Below, one piece after another: positions 58,568 through 64,000 of a stretch of 64,000 nucleotides of DNA (within the stretch, counting starts at the first letter, position 1; every line of letters starts with the position of its first letter). The stretch is from Psilocybe azurescens (Eukaryota; Basidiomycota; Agaricomycetes; Agaricales; Agrocybaceae), in contig JAJIRX010000876.1 of NCBI GenBank assembly GCA_023853785.1, forward strand, positions 124,001 through 188,000, written 5' to 3'. The notes under the pieces are model-generated. The model did not search any database. It worked only from the letters and a program-made list of their open reading frames with translations, and had not been told where the DNA came from. Made by a program: the position numbers and the translations under genes.

Positions 58568-59651
58568 AATAGAGAGTCATGATTCATAGCAGCTCCAAAT
58601 CCACCACTGAGGCCTCCTGGAACATCATGATGTACTCAGCACCTCAATTTGATGCTCATGCTCATAGTGCTCCACATATCAAATTGGGCTGTCTTATCTC
58701 CTCCACCTATAGGAATAATGATATATCTACTCAGGTGCCTGGCCCCATACCAATGAGCCACAAGGTTGCAATTGCAAGATACATAAAGTTGGACCAAATT
58801 ATGGCCTACATTGGTTGTGCCCCAGGAAGCTCAGACTTTGAGATCCTAGGGAAATAAATGTCAGTAAACAGTGTTTTGTCTCTGGTGGAATGGCTGCATC
58901 TCTCTACCAAATTCACAGCAGCAATCCAAACTTTGCCTGAAGATAATGAGGAAGCAGAGAAGTGAAGAGAGGCCAAGGATCTGATCTCAATCCCAACAAG
59001 AACCTTGAAATTGAAAAGAAATGATGTGCTGCTGCATGGTTAGACTGTGGTGCAACAACTTGATTACCCCTTACAACATGATACAAACCAATAAGAGAGC
59101 ACTCCTCCTCTGAGGCAAAAGAGAATCAGTGAGTGCCACAAGCTGGTGCTCACAGCTTCTGTGCCCTTTAAAGAAAAGGCAAAGCAGATGGGCAAAGATG
59201 ATAACAGTAATGTCCCATGGAAATCATTGTCCACCTTATCAGTAAAAAGCAATAGGGTCCTTCAAGTAAGAAAATTGTAGAACCTTAGATGGCTGCATCA
59301 GTGTGAATGCAATTCCAATGAAATATCATGTTGTAAAATGGTCTAACATCAGGAAAGCAGGGAAAACCCATTTAGCAATATAACATTCACAAACCTGTCA
59401 CAACATCAGGAAAAAGGGATCTGCCCTGAGAATGTCTTAGGTAATTACGTACAACCTTTATAAAGCACATTTAGTACTCTAGGTTGCTTTGGGACATCTT
59501 TGTGGTCTTTGGAAATAGTCTGATTCCTCAAAGCTTTCTGCAGTCTTTGCAAGATTGCAAATTTCTCTGAAGCTCTCTATGAGTCTTTTAAAAATTCTAA
59601 ATTACCACAAAGCATTCTTGAAATTTATGAGCATAGCATTATTAAATCTTA
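58568..59651. other. CpG-poor DNA with an unassigned open frame
   Basis: A 92-codon forward frame (58579-58857) is coding-like but unrecognised, and coding-like sequence may continue beyond it with stops. Probably an old transposon gene relic. 59440-59640 is a T/C-rich imperfect repeat (CTTTG-based) resembling 62280-62510. Confidence 0.3.
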
Positions 59652-59659
59652 GATAAGTA

Positions 59660-59976
59660 TAGGGAATGGCACAGGTAACCCTCAGGTATCTCACGCTATA
59701 CCCATACCCGTACCAGTGGCGAGCCCTACCCGCAATCCGGCGGGTTTACCCAACAAAACGAGCCCAAAAACAACCTGAATGGTTGAGAAATGAGGGAGAT
59801 AGATCAGAAACAGTGAATTTCACTGCTTCCTTTCTATCTCACTCAATTCTCAACTCGTTTGGGACGTTCTAGGGCTCGTTTAAAATCTCACGCGTACGGA
59901 AATCGTTACCCATACCATTACCCGTGCGTACCCGTATCCGTAACCCACACGGGCTCAAAACCCATGCCATTCCTTA
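59660..59976. mobile_element. hAT-type MITE, 317 bp, CpG-rich
   Basis: Ends TAGGGAATGGCA (59660) and complement of the right end TAAGGAATGGCA (59976) match 11 of 12. A perfect 8-bp duplication GATAAGTA flanks it (59652-59659, 59977-59984), which with these ends fits hAT. Subterminal TACCCGT-like repeats occur near both ends. It keeps many CpGs inside CpG-depleted DNA. Confidence 0.85.
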
Positions 59977-60129
59977 GATAAGTACATGGCTAATTTAATA
60001 AACTACATCTACAACATGATATTTAAAAGATAATTGAATGAGATAGGGGGCATAGGGCCTGGTGATTGCAGGAAAATAATAGCTGCATGGTAAGAAAAGA
60101 TATGCAAAAAGATAAAGTCAATTTGAACC

Positions 60130-60445
60130 TAGGCAACAGCACAGGTTCGGGTATTCTGTACGGGTTAATAGCCGGATATCGCGCGGATAAAATTATGGAT
60201 AAAATAATTCTATCTGTCCCCTTCAAAAAGAGTCTAAAAACGTAATTTTGAACCAAAACTGAGTAAGTTACAGCTAATTTTGTGCAATGTATTAAAATAG
60301 ACCATATCTCAGTCATTTCCGGCCCGATTTGGCTGTTTTTGAACTCTATTTGATCGGTAAACATGCACAGATCACGGGTATGGTATTACACGGGTTGGAT
60401 ACGGATAATAGGGCCGATACACACAGGAATACACATGCTGTTGCT
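60130..60445. mobile_element. MITE, TAGGCAACAGCA family, copy 1
   Basis: Starts TAGGCAACAGCACAGG and ends CATGCTGTTGC, an inverted repeat. It aligns along its whole length with copy 2 (for example GGTTAATAGCCGG, CCAAAACTGAGT, ATATCTCAGTCATTTC). A weak 8-bp flank match (TTTGAACC / CTTGAAAG) may be an eroded target duplication. Confidence 0.8.
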
Positions 60446-60710
60446 CTTGAAAGCAAATAAATAATGTAAATCATACGACATTCTCTATTTGTGCTTTTGT
60501 TTACTTATGTCATTCCTGGTGAAGTGAACTCCTTTCAACATTCCCCCACCCACCACATTCACACATCTCTGTTTAGAGCTTGGATAAACTGAAAGATATG
60601 TGCTACCACATTCTTCTCACCAAGCACTGTTGCTATAATTCACCCTGCCTTTAGTATAACATAAACAAGATGGCATGTATTTTGGTTGTGACAATATTTT
60701 CTAAAGTGAT

Positions 60711-60750
60711 GTGACCAAATCTACAAGACGCATCTTGTAGATTTGGTCAC
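60711..60750. repeat. Perfect 18-bp hairpin, 4-nt loop
   Basis: GTGACCAAATCTACAAGA (60711-60728), loop CGCA, then its exact complement (60733-60750). It could extrude as a cruciform or be the fused ends of a transposon that lost its interior. Confidence 0.9.
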
Positions 60751-60804
60751 TTTTCATATCAGTTTTGGGAAAATTTCCCATGCATCATGTGATAGGTTGA
60801 ACTT

Positions 60805-61129
60805 GTAGGCAACAGCACGGGTTCGGGTATTTTGTACAGGTTAATAGCCGGTTACAGTGCGGATAAAATTACAGATAAAAATTATCCTACCTGTCACCTT
60901 CAAAACAAGTCCAAAAGCGTAAATTTTGAGCCAAAACTGAGTGAATTATGGCCAATTGTACATATGCAATGCATTAAAATAGGCTATATCTCAGTCATTT
61001 CTGGACCGATTTGGCTGTTTTTAGACTCTTTTTGATGGGCAAAAATGCGCAATTCATAGGCATGGTATTGTACAGGTTGAATATGGATAAAAGGGCTGAT
61101 ATATATGAGAATTCCCATGCTGTTGCCTA
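60805..61129. mobile_element. MITE, TAGGCAACAGCA family, copy 2
   Basis: Starts TAGGCAACAGCACGGG and ends CCCATGCTGTTGCCTA, near-perfect inverted ends. Same orientation as copy 1, 675 bp away. Differences include CpG losses (ATCGCGCGG in copy 1 versus ACAGTGCGG here). Confidence 0.85.
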
Positions 61130-62585
61130 GTGATTTGTGAAGTTCAACTTTGTTCTTGGTTCACCACCACCACCACCATTCCCTTGCCTTCATAATTGTC
61201 AATGATGCCAAATGTCATTGATGCCATTTTCACTGCCCCACACTCACTGTGCTAATACTAAGTACTGACATTCCCATTTCTATAGTAAAGCCAACACTAC
61301 CTGACGGTAACAAGAACTGGCAACGGTGCTCATGTAGCATAATACATAATGGCAGTACCTCAGTAGGTACCACCATTACCCTCTCCACCACCCTCTATTG
61401 CTAATCCATAACCAAGACCCCCAGTGTACAACACCACATGCTTGTGCCACATGCAGTGGCAACTGAGTATGCAACTAGCTCACATCAAACACCATGCCAC
61501 CCATCTGCACAGATATGTTCTGTCCATCCCTTGCCTTTTTTTCTTTTTGCTAACAACCATACTTTCAATAGACTACAGAGGATGGCTCACAGTCCCATTG
61601 TCTTTGTCATCTGGTGTGTCCAATGTCCACTACCCTACACTCACAATCACTGCCACTGTTCCATCTTTCACCATTATGAATAGAAATGCTAAATCCTGAA
61701 AGTGGGTATGCCACAGTCCCCCTTCCTTCTTTTTACTAACTACAACATGCATAACAGGTTGCATAGGATTGTTTATGACCCTGGCATTGGCATTGGTGAT
61801 ATATCATTTGCCATGTTCATTTGGCCATCCAGTGGCTCACCCCCATTTCCCTGTGTTTACATTTGGTGGCACTCATCCCACCATCTCGCCTTTCAGAGTA
61901 ATGAATGAGGGTGCTAAATTCCAACAGGTATGTTTTAATTATCTTTTCCCCACTTTTTGCTCATTAAAACTCATGTAATAGACAACCATCTCTGGTCCTG
62001 ACGTCTATGCACCACTTGCCCTCTCCCTTCCTCAATCTGCTGTGCCCATCCAATGACCTGATGCCAACATTAACTACAGTATCTTAAATTATGATGATGG
62101 ACTATCCCACATTCTATCTATCCTATTATACATTATTTTTATATATCCTCTTCCCTGTCTGTGATTGTCTAATCAACTAGCATATCACTGTAGTAGAGAG
62201 CTTGCTTGAATTATATATACATTTCACTATACTTGAATTCTGTAAGATGCCATTACTATGCTGCATCTCAAGTGAACTTGAGGAGAAATAAAAGACATCT
62301 CAGTGGATGTCGGAGATGCCTTAAGCAGCTTTAGATGTCTATGAGAGGTCTTTGGGAGGCCTTTGGATAATGTTTGGATTGCTTTGGAATGCTTTGGATA
62401 AACTGTTCCCATGTCACATTGCATTGAAAGGAGCTTAGGGTGCTTTGTGTCTTTGTCATCTTTAAAGTCTCTAAGATGCTTAAAGACACCTAGATTTCTT
62501 TAGGACAAAACCTCTTTTCCTGATAAACATTATAATACACAAACATCAGTTTATAACCATATATGTGTGACATATAATATTCTTT
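61130..62585. other. CpG-poor transposon-like DNA, no intact gene
   Basis: Two forward stretches (about 61530-61700 and 61730-61935) look like diverged tandem copies, both starting with a T-rich tract then CTAAC.AC and ending ATGAAT.…GCTAAAT. No recognisable protein. 62280-62510 is a CTTTGGA-rich imperfect repeat. Confidence 0.3.
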
Positions 62586-62587
62586 TT

Positions 62588-62734
62588 GTAATGTAAAGTA
62601 AATATAATATGGTAAGGACATTGTAACTAGATTGCAAGGTCATATGAGATGTTAGATGGTTTACAGATTGGGTACAATGATGTTTCTGCAATGTAAAGCA
62701 AATATAATATGGCAAGGACAATGTAACTAGATTG
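62588..62734. repeat. Direct repeat, 100-bp spacing
   Basis: GYAATGTAAAGYAAATATAATATGG with AAGGACAWTGTAACTAGATTG occurs at 62588-62634 and 62688-62734; the copies differ mainly by C/T. Confidence 0.8.
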
Positions 62735-62984
62735 TGCAGTGGCTACCAGGTTCACCAAAAGATCACAATATGCATGTCAGACATAAGACAGTTTATAACT
62801 CATCATTGTTCTTTGGCAGGGTTATACACAGGATATGAGATGGGCACAATATGGCGTATAAATTATATTATAGTACAATTGGCCCTCTGCAATTGTACAT
62901 AAATTGCATTTTACCAAAAGTTACCTGTTTTGGATGGTGTTATGGAGTGCACATGACATTGGTCAATTATGGAAGTCATCTACC

Positions 62985-63428
62985 TTACAATGAGCTCACA
63001 GGATTGATCATGTGCTCACCTTGTTGACTGAACAAAATGCAGCATTCAGTTGACATTCCTGTAGTGGACACAAACGATATCAGTGAAATGGGCTTGCATG
63101 AGTTTTGGCAGTGTGTGCCATTGCTGATGATCCAAAATGGCAGTTTGCTTCTGAGGGCAGTGGCAATGAGAGCATTAGTGGGACCAGGGGACTTGTTGAA
63201 ACTGAGGGAATTTGGCTCTGGGGGTTTGGGGGTTCTTGAGCTCTGAGGGTTTATGGGATTTGAGGGTTCTTGAGCATCAGAGGTTTGATTCTCTTGGGGT
63301 GGATTCAAGTCAGGTGGGCCTATGTTCAGCCTTGCCCCTGTGTGACTATCATAAAACCATAATGTTGCCTTCGAAATATCTTTTGGATCTAGCAATATCT
63401 TTCTATAAATTACATTGTGAATTGGCAT
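62985..63428 (-). pseudogene. Unassigned open frame in transposon tract
   Basis: A 147-codon reverse-strand frame with a Pro/Asn/Ser-rich middle (QSSRTPKPPEPNSLSF) and no motif I recognise. The forward strand here is a GGGTTTGGGGGTTCTTGAG-type low-complexity run, which inflates the frame. Possibly a gag-like or linker relic. Confidence 0.2.
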
Positions 63429-63608
63429 ATATCATGATGACAATTATAATGCAGATGACCATCTACTAATAACCCATATCATTATAACAAACTCATAATA
63501 TCACTTTTCAAATATTTTTTGGACCTAGCAATGTCTTTCTATAAATTACATTGTGAGTTGGCCTATACTATGTATGATGACCAGATTATGACACAGATGA
63601 CCATCTGC
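63371..63608. repeat. Tandem duplication, ~135-bp period
   Basis: 63371-63470 and 63506-63608 share TTTTGGAYCTAGCAATRTC, CTTTCTATAAATTACATTGTGA and GATGACCATCT. Confidence 0.85.
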
Positions 63609-63850
63609 AAGGGATTTTGGAGTTTATATTGTCTGATGATTCTCTCTGTTTTCCTGATAAATAATCTCCATACAATCCATTGTAAAACCCTTTAATATGA
63701 GCATTCAGCCCATGTACATATTTCCTCCCTGTTTGAGATCTTTAGGAGACTTTATTATGAGTCCTTTACATAAGTAAAGACTCATTCTTTTACACAGGGA
63801 CCCAGTGAGGGTGCAATGTCAAGAATCTATCTTTGTGCAAATATATTTCT

Positions 63851-63950
63851 GGTTTTGTCTTCAATAATGTGACATGAACATGATTTCTTTTGCTTGGTAT
63901 TTTCTGTTTTGTTTTCAATAACATGATCTGAACATGAATTCTATTACTTT
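63851..63950. repeat. Tandem duplication, ~56-bp period
   Basis: GGTTTTGTCTTCAATAA at about 63851 and TGTTTTGTTTTCAATAA at about 63907 begin two similar units (…TGAACATGAWTTCTWTT…). Confidence 0.7.
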
Positions 63951-64000
63951 TGTAAAACTGGCTTCTCCTGAGTTATTTTTTGCTAAATTATACTCAACTA

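Overview
This window reads as nuclear DNA of a filamentous basidiomycete, most likely an Agaricomycete. The genes are cut by many introns of about 50-60 nt. The protein families (basidiomycete seven-helix membrane proteins, a DUF6533-type membrane protein, an F-box/leucine-rich protein, a class E P450) and the transposons (Helitron, Tnp2/CACTA, copia, pogo-like, KOW-protein elements) are typical of that group. I cannot place it to genus. All family calls come from reading the sequence; no search was run.

Layout. 1-7.4 kb: a decayed Helitron helicase interrupted by a solo LTR, then a reverse-strand KOW-domain (Spt5-like) transposon-associated gene. 7.4-19.3 kb: an AT-rich, almost CpG-free transposon graveyard holding Tnp2 and copia remnants, a decayed copy of the 5' end of a gene that lies intact 12 kb downstream, and a nested structure in which a 3.5-kb foldback element with arrayed ~175-bp repeats sits inside a pogo-like element. 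19.4-56 kb: the gene-bearing part, with normal CpG content. It carries an Old Yellow Enzyme homologue, an F-box/LRR-like gene, a cytochrome P450, the beta-adaptin of a clathrin adaptor complex, an O-methyltransferase, two multi-span membrane proteins, a CsbD-like stress protein, a recurrent basidiomycete gene of unknown function and several small secreted or hypothetical proteins. 57-64 kb: a second CpG-depleted transposon tract with several MITE families.

Gene relations. Beta-adaptin is housekeeping. The oxidoreductase, P450 and O-methyltransferase are metabolic enzymes lying within about 23 kb, but they are separated by unrelated genes and do not form a tight cluster. The most striking global observation is that otherwise well-conserved genes, including beta-adaptin, carry single-base deletions, nearly all in short homopolymers. 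This looks like systematic homopolymer under-calling in the assembly rather than gene decay, so gene models here need indel-tolerant reading.
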